A DNA stretch of 64,000 nt. Origin: Berberis thunbergii (Eukaryota > Streptophyta > Magnoliopsida > Ranunculales > Berberidaceae). The DNA lies in contig QNQO01009159.1 of NCBI GenBank assembly GCA_003290165.1, positions 1 through 64,000 on the forward strand. The letters run 5' to 3'. Numbering within the stretch: position 1 is the stretch's first letter; each line of letters opens with the position of its first letter. Below, in pieces: positions 1 to 11,249 of the stretch. The notes below the pieces were generated by a model. That model was not told the origin of the DNA, made no database searches, and worked only from the letters and a program-made list of their open reading frames with translations. Both the position numbers and the translations under genes were made by a program.

Positions 1-1239
1 ACTTCAAGATAAAGGGTGAATGTAAGTTGTTAAGATATTAACAACTGCGAAGTATGTAGCCATCAAACGATTCAAACTCCTTTGAATCAACAAATACACA
101 AAACCTTTACCAACCCAATACAGTTGCTCACCTTACCTATGCGAAATATACAAAACCTTACCCAAATGTCAAATACAGTTGCTCACTTATTCATTTGATT
201 CAACTTTACAACATAGTTGCCAAAAGACCAGATGGGATATTTTCAGCACATTTATCTCTAGCTGATGATGACCTACACGAGTTCAACATCAGATTAGGTG
301 AGTAAAACAAAATGATATTCACAAACGAAAAAGCTTTGGAAAAAGATTATTAGTCAGACATACCCAAAACCCAAAATAGTCGTCCTCAAAACTTCTCTAT
401 TTTAATGGTTTTATTCATTTTTTGTTTTTTCCCCACAGCCAATGACCATGTTATAAATTTAAAAAAAAAAAAAAAACACCGAACACCAAAACAGAAGTGA
501 AGGACGAGACACAATCTTCCCAGGATAAAACACCAACCACGTAACCCAGATCCCTCTGCTTAAAGATCAACAACAAAAAGGTTTCTACCCAAGCCGGGCT
601 TGGTGAGGTTCCTCCTCTCTTTCATATCACTACCTTACAATCACAACTACTTATATTTGTTAACCAATGACCCTTATAATTTTATTTATTTTCTTTTCAC
701 TTGGTGTAATCTATTATCATCAAAGCAGACCACAAACTTATAACTTGGTCCCATTGGAAAATTTTCACGAGAAAAATCCTTCAGTGTTTGCTGATTGCAT
801 ATATAATCTACATGGAAGCATTTGGAAATGTTTTTTTGTCCCAAGAGAGATAAATGGTTTTCTGTTGTTAGTACCCCACCCTAACAGGGGAGACAAGCTT
901 TCAGCTTGACCCATCACACCATGTCATGATCAACTAAAATCAGTTATTATACCAAATCAGTTGATCCAACTGATTCAACATTCTAAAAGGTGACAACTGC
1001 TTCCACTGCAATCAAAGAAAACTTTTTTAAGGATTTAGTCATGAAAACTTTTGATCTCGCGATAACCTATATTCCCAATAACAACACAAAACAGAGTAAC
1101 TCTTATCTGATAAAGAGAGAGATTCAAAATATATATACAAGAGGACAAACCAGGATTTTCAGTTTTAACTATGACAGAGACGTGATTTTAAGTAAAATCA
1201 GGTTTCTATGAAACAATTATTTAGCTTGTAAGAAATGCA
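1..1239. other. No gene recognised; 3' flank of the RING gene
   Basis: AT-rich DNA downstream of the minus-strand RING gene stop codon. Short open frames occur (for example 667-909) but match no family I know and have no plant-like codon pattern. A plus-strand GTGAGT donor-like site lies near 297 after a short open stretch, but no partner acceptor or recognisable protein supports an exon. The region probably holds the RING gene 3' UTR, and I see no clear poly(A) signal. Confidence 0.4.
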
Positions 1240-3430
1240 TCACCTTATATGAGAATCATATGGCATAAACACTGGATCTGGAATAATGAGAGGGAGCTTA
1301 TCTATGTAAAGAAACAGCCTTTTCAAGTTCTCCCTGCATATTGAGGACATATCAATTATCTCTCTGTTATCAGTAAAGATCCAAAGGTCACCCGAGTTTA
1401 CTCTTTTGAGGCTATCCCTGCAGAAGGGGCATGACTGTGACCGTGCACGCCTGAAAGAAGCATAGGAAATCAATACTCAGTCACATATCAATCTATAGCT
1501 ACAAATGAATGCCACCAAAATGGACACTAGATCACAAAAAGATAAATCTACCACTTCTAGGAGCAGGGCGGACATGGGAGACTTGGCATATACAGAAACC
1601 ATAGTTGCTGAACCAATCAATTTTACTAGTCAGTGCATAGATAGTCTTCGGCGAAGGAAAAAAAATTGTTTAGAATAACTAAGGATTGTCTCATTATTTA
1701 CAGGGTGAAGTCCCAACAACTGCTTAGTTCTGCCATTGCATATTTACTACCTAATGCGATGCAAATGGGTGGGATCTTCCAAACCTCGGAAGTGAATCGT
1801 GATATGTAGATATAATAGTTCAAATTTAAGTCAACAAAGTCTGCTCCTAATGGGAAGTGTAAAATTTGTTTCTATCTTCCTAGAGTTCAACAAGGAAGGC
1901 ACAATAACTACAATTAAGGAAAGAAATTTATATATATATATAATAGGACAAGCAAATGCATGCACAGACGACAATAGGAGTGTTATGAGCTGCTTACCAA
2001 TCACGATAGCACTTCACACATAATGCATGACTGCAATTTGGCAATACAACCTTGCTGTTCAACTCCATGCAAATACCACATTCCTCTTCCCTCTCTATCT
2101 CTAGTTCAGAGAGTTTACCCTTATCCATCTCATCCTTCTTTTTATACTTTGTTGTACATATCTCTTTCTGTTTTCGATCCTCCACATCAGTGATTCCTCT
2201 TTGAAGTTGCAATAAAGAGGGAAATATCACAGCTGGTCATTCAGAAATAGAATTTTGAATTATACATGTAAGGTTGACAGTCTTTACATCCATTATATAG
2301 GAATGTTAAAGATAAACAAAAAACTGAATGTTGTGAAAATGAACAAGAAAAAAGTGCACACCCGAAAGGGAAGAAACTCAACTATAGACTTTTAATTAAC
2401 TCACCATAGAATTCTTTAATACTGGCTTTTCTTTCATGAACAGACATTGTGGTCCTGCCATCCATATAAGCCTGCATGCAATAGTTCGTCATGATTATTA
2501 AAAAAAAAAAAAAAAATCATGCTAGACGCAATCCAAAAATCGAAGAATTTACTGTTGGAAAAAACTGAGGACAAATTGTACGTTATAAATTAGAACTCTA
2601 AGCAACCCCAGAGCACCAGCAAGATTACAATCAGTCCATTGGACTAGAAAAGAAATATATGAGCAACAGGGCTATAAGACAATCTCATCTGAATACAGGC
2701 GCCGTCATATTCCCTAGGATAAACTGATGCCTGTATCAAGAAAAAAATAACCTTCAATAAACAACAAACTCACAACTTCCACTTGAAGTTTACTGTTAAC
2801 AATCACCATTTGAAGACAAACCCCTCAAGTCCTGTACTATTTTGTTGACGGTAGGAAGGATGAGCAGGAAAGGTTCACAGTGCAAGAATACAACCAAATG
2901 TAATGTCGAAACAGAGAATATAAAAAAAAAATAAAACACTTCCACATGACATGCTCATGAACCAAAGATAATTTGTAAACATTAGCAAAGTATAATAACT
3001 AAAACAAAAACACCAAGTTTATCTGTTCAACCAATTATAGATACCAAAACAGCACCAAACAAACATTGAATTCAATCAGATTGAAAACCCATCAACCAAT
3101 TACACAAAGAAGACGACCCCAATCAATATATTTTCAACAGACCTCTTTGTTAGGCAGATTTAGCAAAACAACTGGAAAAGTTCATATAATCTGCATAAGT
3201 AAAGGTCCTGAATTAACGAAAAATAATGAATAATTTTTTTACTAATTAAAACCCATAAATTGTATAACGTATGTGTATCTGCATAAATAAGAACTCCTAA
3301 ACTTACCAAAAAAAAAAAAACTCTTGAAAATTTTTAGACAAACTATGAACAGAGGAGATAATTACAGAGTATTTGCGTGTTGAATATCAGCTTCGAGAGC
3401 TTTGAGAGAATCCTTGAATGACTTCCGCAT
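1240..3430 (-). CDS. AIRP2: RING-HC E3 ubiquitin ligase, AIRP2-like, five exons
   Basis: Predicted cytosolic E3 ubiquitin ligase. Arabidopsis AIRP2 acts in abscisic-acid and drought responses (family knowledge). Exons on the minus strand: 3430-3366 (starts MRKSFKDSLKALEADIQHAN), 2730-2582 (YPREYDGACIQMRLSYSP), 2471-2405 (TTMSVHERKASIKEFY), 2232-1998 and 1450-1240 (ends PYDSHIR, TGA). All junctions have GT donors and AG acceptors. The C3HC4 RING spans exons 4 and 5: CGIC, NCSH, CVKC, then CPFC after the intron. The exons sum to 727 nt. The family length of 242 residues plus stop needs 729, and two single-base gaps are visible: one at the exon 1/exon 2 junction and one near 2647, where the frame changes before VQWTD. 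The copy is therefore either a young pseudogene or carries assembly errors. Exons 3 to 5 are clean. Identity is sure; functionality is not. Confidence 0.88.
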
Positions 3431-3765
3431 GGCCGAAACTCTCTCTACAATTACACTTAAATCCCATCCAACAACTCAACCCACCTTCAGATCAAACCCT
3501 AATACCCTTTACCTCTCTTTCACCAATTCTCTCTTTTCTTCCCTCAGAGAACTCAATAACACACCAACCCACGAAACCCTCAATACCTCCCCACCGAATT
3601 CTCACTCCAATCCCCTTAAAATTCAACTCAGAAAATCCCAAAAAAAACTCTAATTCGAGAACTCTCTCTCACCTCACTGTGTAGCAAAGACGAATTGGGA
3701 GGTTTTACAGTGTTGTTGCGTTTGTTTTGTTTAAGCTTCCCTCTAATCATCTACACTATTCTCTA
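3431..3765 (-). promoter_or_regulatory. 5' leader and proximal promoter region of the RING gene
   Basis: Defined by position only. It lies between the AIRP2-like start codon and the next upstream mobile element. The coding-strand side is GA-rich (the plus strand is CT-rich), as is common in plant 5' leaders. No convincing TATA box can be assigned. Plus-strand open frames here are by-products of this composition. Confidence 0.35.
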
Positions 3766-4264
3766 AGGGCACGTTTGGTTAGCATTTTTATTTCCATTTC
3801 CCTCGTTGTTACGTAGATTATTGCTATTCGGTTATTTATTTACTGAAAAAAAAAATAGATTCTTCCATTTTTCCATTACCCATGATCGAGGAATGTCATT
3901 CCAAAAAATATTGAAATTTCAGAAGAAAACTATTTTTTTTTTTAATTTTGATTAGGCCAATCTCAATTCGATACAGTGATTTTTATGAGATATGTAGCTT
4001 GTATGATTGAGTCTTGTGAGACTATTTATATAAGAGTTTAAAATATTTAAATTATATTAATAATTTTAAAATTATAATTAAAATTTTTAAAAATTTTATA
4101 TTAAAAGAAATATTTTTTAAAATCAATTCATCAAAATTATCTTGAAAAACGAAATTGCAAGCTCTTGCTTGTTGGAATCCAAGTCCATAGTAAGGCCAGG
4201 GAAATTCGAATTCACGAAAACAATTTAAATTCTGAGGTCTATTTTTAGTGTAACCAAACAAACC
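3766..4264. mobile_element. Short nonautonomous inverted-repeat element (MITE-like)
   Basis: The left end reads AAGGGCACGTTTGGTTAGCA. The reverse complement of the right end reads AAGGTTTGTTTGGTTACACT, so the two form imperfect terminal inverted repeats around about 0.5 kb of AT-rich, non-coding DNA. The GTTTGGTTA core is typical of plant MITEs. Flanking TAA and TTA do not form a clean target duplication, so the superfamily is unsettled. Confidence 0.5.
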
Positions 4265-4795
4265 TTACTATAGTACTATTTTTCTTCATCCTCTTTGTGC
4301 CTTGCTTTGAGCGCAAGCTTCGGTAGTTATCGGTTTAGATATTTTTCTAAAATTACTAATCTGTCCCTTACTCGTGGAAGAAGTCAAGCAAATGGATCAG
4401 ATGGTCAGCAAACGTGTAGGACATGCTTTCTCTTCACCAGTAGCTTCGGTGAGCCCCACACACTTTTTCTGTCAGTTAAACTGATTTAATAATAAGATAT
4501 TAGTATTATTTGGTACAACCGTCTGTAAAGTATCGGAATTTAAACGCATTTAATTCTTGAAGTTTGAAAATTTAATGACTTGTTGTTGTGTGATGTATGC
4601 TTTGCATGGGCATTAATGTTAAGTCTGCTTCATCGGAAGTTGTGATTTGTGAAGTGTACTACTCCACGATTGGCTTCTACAGGGCTCGTGCTACCAAAAC
4701 GCTTTTCTATCACTGATTAAAATTCAATATAATTATTTTTTTTATTATTATTTTTTTTCATCTATGGTCCAATCTAAAAGAAACAAGTTAATTTA

Positions 4796-4889
4796 ATGGA
4801 AAATTCTAAATGGCGAGGAAACGGGCGAGGGGTGCATGTGAGATGGAAAATTCTAAATGGTGAGGAAACGGGTGAGGGGTGCATGTGAT
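4796..4889. repeat. Two tandem copies of a 47-bp unit
   Basis: The unit beginning ATGGAAAATTCTAAATGG at 4796 is repeated at 4843, with C/T changes at two places (gcgagg versus gtgagg; gggcgag versus gggtgag). It is non-coding and looks like a local slippage duplication. Confidence 0.8.
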
Positions 4890-5633
4890 CGCTCATCCCC
4901 TTTGAGATGCACGCCTGCACCTTTGAAATGCATAGCTTCATGAATTTTGAGAAAAATGAATGGTAAAACCCACTCCGTCGCCCTTTTCCTCGACGCCTTA
5001 GAAGGGCTAATTTAACATGCAATGTTGCCTTTCAAAAAAAAAAAAAAAATGCATTGTCAAATTTGTACATAAGGTTAGGAGAATGTGGACTCTTTCATTC
5101 CGACTTTAATAAAAGTGGTAAGTGTCGAGGTGCCATGTTTTCTAAGGTTTACTTTACAGTTAAGACTCATTTATATGTCTTTTACCTTTTTTTACAATAT
5201 TTTAGAATACAAATGATGAGACGTGAAACAGTCATCAAATCATGTGGCACGAACCAACTTAAACTGATCAGGCCCAAGTTAGGCCCTAATTCAAGACAAT
5301 TCAGAATCCAGATTATACAAATTCGATATGATAGCAATATCGAGCTTGATCCAAGACAGGGAGGTCAAAACACAAACGCTTGGCTAGGACAAACTCAAGT
5401 ATCATTTGGACCACTCCTAGTCTGACAAGGAGAATTGACACCGAGTCCTGATGGAAAATAAATACTAAAAAAAAGTAAGTCTTTGAACGATAAGAATCCT
5501 ACAAAAACATAACTTAATAGAGGTAGAATTTGAATAAAATTATCTTCATTTATTGTCCAATCAAGGTAGAATCAAGGAATGATATAAATTCTCTCACTAT
5601 GTAAAGTAGACTTGAAAAAAGAATTAAGGCATG
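4890..5633. other. Unassigned DNA with an A-tail
   Basis: No gene is recognised. An A-rich run of 16 bases follows TTGCCTTTC near 5028-5049. The same CTTTC-plus-A-tail ends the SINE at 7044-7172, so this may be a 5'-truncated SINE tail. The 5054-5425 open frame has no recognisable domain. Confidence 0.35.
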
Positions 5634-6112
5634 TGTCAGGGATTAGCAGTTTTTGTGGCACTAGCTATCAAATTCACTAGTAAATCTATGAGTAGTTATT
5701 TTGACGGGCACAATTATTAACTTGAGAATGCACAATATCAATCTGTAGACAATATAACAATGCACAATAGTCAGCAAAAGCTTTCATTAACATTCAATAG
5801 ATTACAATAGAGAGGAACGTTCGGAAGGACGTTGCTCAAGACTAGTTCGATGCTATTGATCGATGGAAATACAAGTTTGAAGTTGAAAATCAATGCAAAG
5901 AAAACAATAAAAATGCTAGCGGAATAGTTTGGCCCGACTATGCAATGGAGACAACACGTCCTCACAGTCAGTGACTCAAACCTTCCCCCTATAATATAGA
6001 TGCTAAGCATTTGGGCACTTTTCAAAATGGAACATTGAGTTTTGAGACCATTAGGAAAGTCTTGAAAGACTTCTGACCTTGATTTTCCTGACCAACGGTA
6101 CTAGTCCTGACA
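5634..6112 (-). repeat. 3' LTR of the chromovirus
   Basis: A 479-bp segment begins TGTCAGG and ends CCTGACA on the plus strand, giving short terminal inverted repeats with TG...CA ends. On the minus strand it follows the chromodomain stop and a GTGTGGGAGAG purine tract (about 6113-6123). The partner 5' LTR is absent, so the boundaries rest on these end motifs. Flanking GCATG at 5629-5633 would be one half of the target duplication. Confidence 0.65.
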
Positions 6113-6123
6113 CTCTCCCACAC

Positions 6124-6576
6124 TCAATTTGATGACGCCCTCGCAGCGAACTTTTCCAAGTACTCTTCCAGCTTTGAGAGATATGGCAGCAGATGCTCGA
6201 CTGGCTCCCAACTGATCTCTGAAGGAGGTTCATCCTGCCACTTGACCAAATCCTCTATATCGGGGTATGTGTTGTTGATGAGGCGATCAACTAAGATTTC
6301 TTCCACTTCTCGATCTGGCTTATTAGGATGCTTAGGCAATGCTCGAGTATATACATTTCTTGTGGGATCAGTGGCATCTCCATAGTATGACTTCAAGTTA
6401 CGTGCATGGAAGACAAGATGAGTGAAACGGAGCCAATGTGGTAACTTGACACGATAGGAGACTTTGCAGACTTTCTCAATAATTTGTACCGATCCCTCAT
6501 ATTTGCGAAACAGATTGTTGTGTGCTCTAGCTGTCCTTTTATACTTGTTGAACATATCTAGCTTCACCAATACCAA
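6124..6576 (-). pseudogene. Chromovirus integrase C-terminus with chromodomain
   Basis: This 150-codon frame is the end of the pol polyprotein. Its first part (LVKLDMFNKYKRTARAHNN) is the integrase C-terminal region. The second half carries a chromodomain beginning VEEILVDRLI with the aromatic and acidic core LVKWQDEP and SWEPVEHL. In the family this domain directs integration to chromatin marks. A frameshift near 6590 separates it from the integrase core. Confidence 0.85.
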
Positions 6577-7363
6577 GTCCCCGACTTCAAAAGATCAATT
6601 TGTCGTTTCTTATCGGCCCATTTCTTCATGTGACGGAGACTTTCTCAAGATAGGCTCGAGCAATTTCAATGTTTTTCTGCCAGGCTTTGACAAATTCAAG
6701 AGCTCTTGGGCTGGGTCCTTGGTATTCGGTAAGTACTGTATGTGGTGTCAATGGTTGCTGACTAGTAACCAACTGAAAGGGGCTTAAGTGAGTAGCTGAG
6801 CTCTTTCGTAAGTTGAAACAGAATTGTGCAACATCAAGTAGTCCCACCCAATTTTTCTGATTTGCACTTACAAAATGACGAAGGTATTCTTCGAGCATAG
6901 AGTTAAAGCGCCCAGTCTGTCCGTTAGATTGTGGATGTTGGCTTGTCGACATATTAAGTTTTGATCCCAAGAGCTTGAACAACTCTTTCTGGAACACATC
7001 TTTCTATTGGTGTAGTAGTTGGAAGTTTGTAAATTTTTGCCAATGGCATGACAGCTCAATGGTTAGAGCTTGGCGGATGGTACCACTTGGTCATGGGTTC
7101 AAACCCAGCTTGCGGCATCTTTATGAGTTCTGGGATCCTATAAAAAACCTCGCTTGCCTTTCAAAAAAAAAATTCTTCCAGAACTTTTCTGTGAAGCGAG
7201 CATCACGGTCGCTAACAATGTTTTCGGGCAGTCCCCAATACTTCACTACATGTTTGAGGAACAATTGCGCCGTATTTTCGGCTGTGCAAGTCAGTCCGGT
7301 CTGCACAAAGGTCACATACTTTGAGAATCGGTCAATAACTACAAGGATACACCTGAAATCCTC
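6577..7363 (-). pseudogene. Chromovirus integrase catalytic core, interrupted by a SINE
   Basis: Minus-strand pieces 7315-7173 (FVQTGLTCTAENTAQLFLKH; VSDRDARFT holds the second catalytic Asp) and about 6997-6626 (LFKLLGSKLNMSTSQHPQSN) are one rve domain split by about 130-170 bp of inserted DNA. The catalytic Glu of the usual TERVN motif reads Gly here (TGRFN). A TAG stop precedes this part near 7362, just after MDFITGLPK. The enzyme would be inactive even without the insertion. Confidence 0.85.
7044..7172 (+). mobile_element. SINE (tRNA-derived) with A-tail
   Basis: An A box-like stretch (ACAGCTCAATGGTTAGAGC, 7051-7069) is followed by a B box (GGTTCAAACCC, 7096-7106) at normal pol III spacing, then a tRNA-unrelated body and CTTTC plus about ten A. 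It interrupts the integrase frame on the other strand. The sequence from about 7010 to 7043 may also be foreign. No clean target duplication was found. Confidence 0.75.
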
Positions 7364-8461
7364 CTATTTCGGTAACCCAGTAATGAAGTCCATGGAAACA
7401 CTTTCCCAAGGACGAGTCGGAACAGGCAAGGGCTCTAGTAAGCCTACTGATCGATCTCTTTCAACCTTATATTCCTGGCAAATAAGACATGTTCGAACAT
7501 AGGTCATTACATCCACCTGTATCTGCGGCCAATAGTACCCCATCTCTAGCAATGCAAATGTTCGTCTCCAACCTGGATGTCCCACCCAATGGGTGTCATG
7601 GAAGTCGCTCAAAAGTTCTTTCCTCAAACCAGAGGTTCTTGAAACATAGAGGCGATTACCAGTTGTGAGTATTGCTCCATCTTTTATCCAGAACCGTCGA
7701 GTTTTGCCCTGCTTGATCAACTCAGTAATCGCCTTCGCTTGTGTGTCTGTCTGTAGGCCTACTTTGATCTTCTCCAAGATGGTGTGACTCGGACCGGTAT
7801 AGGTGAGCACTGCAAGGTCTGCCCTTCTACTGAGTGCATCAGCTACATTGTTAGTTCGCCCTGGCTTGTATTCCAATACTAAGTCAAATTCTGCTAATTT
7901 TTCCTGCCATCGAGATTGGTTGGAGGTTAGCATCTTCTGAGTAAGGAAATGGCTTGCTGCAGCATTATCCGTTTTAACAATGACTTGAGATCCCAAAAGG
8001 TAGTGTCTCCACACCCCTAAACAATGTACAATGGCTAGCAATTCCTTTTCCTGAGCTGAGTAACATGACTCTGTATCATTCAACTTTCGACTCTCATATG
8101 CTACCGGGTGACCATCTTGAAGCAAAACTCCCCCTAAGACATAATCAGATGCATCTGTTTGTACTTCAAAGAGCTTGGTGATGTCTGGCAAGGTTAATAT
8201 TGGATCTTTCATCACGGCCAGTTTCAAGTCTTGGAATGAAGCTTCACACTGCCTATCACATTCCCATGTTCGGTCTTGTTTCAACAAATTTGTCAGTGCA
8301 ACAACTCTCTTAGAGTAGTCCCTTATGAAGCGACGATAATAGTTTGCGAGTCCAAGGAAAGAACGTAGTTGAAACATGTTCTTAGGAGTGTTCCAATCAT
8401 GAATTGCCTTGACTTTCTCTATGTCCATTTGAATCTTACCATTGCCAATAACATGACCCAA
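7364..8461 (-). pseudogene. Chromovirus RNase H and integrase zinc-finger segment
   Basis: The longest clean frame of the element, 365 codons. It starts at the end of RT ([19 protein letters not shown]). RNase H follows with catalytic positions in [15 protein letters not shown] and VKTDNAA, then the tether [16 protein letters not shown]. The integrase HHCC finger ([13 protein letters not shown]... CLICQ) and the first catalytic Asp (MDFITGLPK) end the segment. It joins RT through a one-base frameshift near 8470-8480. Confidence 0.9.
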
Positions 8462-9348
8462 GAAATTGATCTGGGTCTGGCCGAATGCGCACTTTTCTTG
8501 ACAAATAGATGATTATCCCTAAGGATTTGGAACACTTCTCGCAAATGATGTAGGTGTTATTCTATAGTCCCACTATAAACCACAATATCATCAAGATAGA
8601 CAATCACAGACTTGTCCAGAAGGTGACGGAACATGCCATTCATAAGGGTGCAAAACGTAGCTGGAGCATTGGTCAAGCCGAAGGGCATTACTAGGAACTC
8701 ATATGACCCATATCTAGTAGAACAAACAGTTTTGGGTTCGTCGCCAGCAGCAATGCGGACCTGATGGTAACCTGATCTCAAGTCGAATTTTGTGAAGTAT
8801 CTGGTGGATCCAAATTGGTCGAATAAGTCTGCAATGAGTGGTAGCGGGTATTTGTTCTTTATAGTGACTTTGTTCAAGGCTCTATAGTCAACACAAAGAC
8901 GAAGATTGCCATCATGTTTCCACTGAAAAAGAACAGGTGCCCCATAAGGTGCTTTAGAGGGCTGAATGAATCCCGACTCCAACAAGCCATCTAGTTGTTT
9001 TCTAAATTCGGTCAACTCTAGAGGGCTCATGCGATATGGACTACGTGCGGGTGGCTTGGCACCAGGCACTAACTCAATTTCGTGATCAATGAGCCTTCTG
9101 GGAGGTAGATTATTTGGCAACTCATTCGGCATCACTTCGCTGAAGTCAGCAATAACTTGGGCAACGTTCTCGGAGATTTTGCTAGTATCATCTTCCATCT
9201 CTAGCTTTGCCACAGCTAAGTATGTATCTTCTCCTTTGGCCAAGCCTCTCTTGACTTGGAGCGCCGATAATATTCTATCATGAGTTGTCGGTCGAATTGA
9301 GGTTGGTACAATGCGTAGTCTGGGTCCGAAATAGCCCAAGGAGTCCAT
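8462..9348 (-). pseudogene. Chromovirus reverse transcriptase
   Basis: A 263-codon frame from 9348 holds most of RT: the leader [20 protein letters not shown], then [45 protein letters not shown] and the catalytic YLDD in [16 protein letters not shown] stop near 8557 replaces a Glu codon, and a one-base deletion further on shifts to the next frame. The domain is well conserved otherwise, so it decayed recently. Confidence 0.92.
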
Positions 9349-9574
9349 GAAAGTTAGTGGTCTTGCTGCAACTCTTCGAAAAAATTATTGGCCAAGAATC
9401 ACCTTAAAATTATCAAGTGAGATGGCCAAAATATTTGATCTTCCTTTTCATAGATCAACCTGTAGTGACAGAACTCTGGTGATCACCTACACGATTATCC
9501 TTGGGACACCTTTGTTCATTTCGCATGTCAAACTCATCGAGTTGACAGTACCATACATCAAGTTGGATTCTTGA
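9349..9574 (-). pseudogene. Decayed protease-to-RT linker
   Basis: Upstream of RT on the minus strand, pieces such as MYGTVNSMSLTCEMNKGVPR and ISLDNFKVILGQ resemble the protease C-terminal and linker region of chromoviruses. In-frame stops lie between them. Similarity ends abruptly near 9574 in AT-rich unrelated DNA, which marks the truncation point. Confidence 0.5.
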
Positions 9575-10515
9575 TCAACTCAATTATGCAAACAATGCCT
9601 TAAAAAATGATCAATTAGAAGAAAATGAGTGTGCACGGAGCCGTAAATCAGTCAATCAATATCTATAAATTGTTACAAGTCGACACACAACTTGCTTATC
9701 ATTTCTGTTTAACAATTATGGCAATCATTTTCAAACACAGTGACTTGAACTAAAAAGAAAAACAATGATTGATTATATGGTCAATTTGCAAACATGATAA
9801 TTTGAAAACAACTAACATGTTGTTTGGATGGATAAGATTCTTAGCACTAATAATCAAGTTTATTTGACAAATGCTATTTGTCTTTTACCAAACTCTTTCA
9901 TTTCAACAATTATAAAACTTTCTCTATTATTCAATCACATCTAATCTTGGGATAGTGATTTGTTTAATGAATTCAACTTTGGCTCCAAAGGCATTGTCGC
10001 GCATTCATTTGAAAGGGTTTGTCAAGGAAGATTACTTCATCGTTTATATGTCTTCTGTGTTGGGTTTTCTTTCTCCGTGAGGGCATTAGTTTCTTTGACA
10101 ATGAAATTAATGATTCATCACTAGCAAGTGGCTGTCCAAGTGGGGGAGAATAACATGATGTGATAAGCTTTAATTTGGATTAATATATCGCCATTTGTAT
10201 CTAAATCTAAACAATTATAACCTCAGTTTACTCGGATGAACAGTGAATTGGTGTCTTTAATATGATTTTTATTTTAATTTTGGATTTTTAACTCTGTGGT
10301 ATAAACAAGAAAAAAAAATCAAAAGTGGATAAAAAGTATAAGGGGTATTTATGTCATTCATATAAAAAATAAACATTTTTACAATTTCGCATTCAAAACT
10401 TAATTTTATTTAGATTTAAAATTGTGCCCTTCCAAACATTATATAATTATACCACAACCCTCCAAATATTTAATAACTTTAGTTTAACTTTTTTTTATTA
10501 ACTATATTTAAGTTC
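9575..10515. other. No gene recognised
   Basis: AT-rich non-coding DNA. I find neither the missing chromovirus LTR (TGTCAGG...CCTGACA) nor any coding domain on either strand. Confidence 0.4.
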
Positions 10516-10776
10516 TTTTCATTGATAAGGAAACGTAGTTATATTATAGTAGGATATTTCATCCATGATATTTTTTAAGACTAATAATTACACGTTCAAG
10601 ACATAAGAAAATCATTCTTTTTTTTTTGTTTGTTTCATTGATAAGGAAACGTAGTTATATTATAATAGGATATTTTATCAATTTATAATAGGATATTTTA
10701 TCAATTTATAATAGGATATTTCATCCATGATCTTTTTTAAGACTAATAATTACACGTTCAAGACATAAGAAAAACA
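10516..10776. repeat. Local direct duplication with an internal 24-bp triplication
   Basis: The stretch starting CATTGATAAGGAAACGTAGT near 10518 and ending ACGTTCAAGACATAAGAAAA recurs from 10636 to about 10773. The second copy also holds extra tandem copies of a roughly 24-bp unit containing ATAATAGGATATTTTATCAA. It is non-coding and looks like replication slippage. Confidence 0.85.
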
Positions 10777-10814
10777 TCATTTGGTGTATTATTTAAAATT
10801 TTCAAGATTTTTTA

Positions 10815-11043
10815 TAGGCTGAACAAAAAATCGATTAAACCGATCGAACCGATCTAAACCAAACCAATCAGTTCGGTTTAAATTCGGTTCGGATCGGTTT
10901 TAAAAAATTTTAAACCGAAGTGGTCGGTTCGGTTTTGTTAATGGTTGGTTCGGTTTCGGTTTGAAAATTTTAAAACCAACCTAAATCGATTCGGTTCACG
11001 GTTTAGATGAAAAATCGAACCGTCGATTCGATTTTCAGCCATA
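10815..11043. mobile_element. Short hAT-like nonautonomous element rich in AACCGAACCG
   Basis: The ends read TAGGCTGAAC... and (reverse complement of the right end) TATGGCTGAAAA. The interior is built from inverted CCGAACCG/CGGTTCGG motifs that can fold back extensively. Such GAACCGGTTC-rich elements are common among plant hAT MITEs. The flanks ATTTTTTA and ATTTTTAT are only an approximate 8-bp duplication. Confidence 0.5.
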
Positions 11044-11249
11044 ATTTTTATCCATATTAATATGAGAATATCTTATTTATAACTTTCTAATATGATTATA
11101 ATAAGAGAATATCTTAACCTTTCATATCTTCGCTTTCCATATATAGAAATAGAAATAGAAAGATATAGGCTAGAAACGACATTTCTTAAGTCAATGACAC
11201 TAAAGGGATATTAAATGAATGAAATTGGGATATGGATGAAATATGATGA

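Larger units (their letters stand above)
5634..9574 (-). mobile_element. Truncated Ty3/gypsy chromovirus (3' LTR, pol, chromodomain)
   Basis: The minus-strand order is protease remnant, reverse transcriptase, RNase H, integrase, chromodomain, purine-rich tract, 3' LTR. This is the Ty3/gypsy order, and the C-terminal chromodomain places it among chromoviruses (Reina/CRM-like by sequence feel). Gag, primer site and 5' LTR are missing; similarity stops near 9574. Several stops and frameshifts make it dead. A SINE sits inside the integrase. Confidence 0.88.

Noticed and set aside
240..300. Possible exon end with a GTGAGT donor on the plus strand
   Set aside because: A short open stretch only; no acceptor, homology or codon signal could be tied to it.
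667..909. 80-codon frame with a hydrophobic N-terminus
   Set aside because: The start resembles a signal peptide, but the rest shows no family, and the region is AT-rich flank of the RING gene.
3402..3684. Plus-strand frames over the RING gene start
   Set aside because: They overlap exon 1 and the leader of the minus-strand gene and are Ser/Thr/Pro-rich because of CT-rich DNA.
6464..7502. Plus-strand frames across the chromovirus integrase
   Set aside because: They are shadows of the minus-strand pol gene, and one crosses the SINE.
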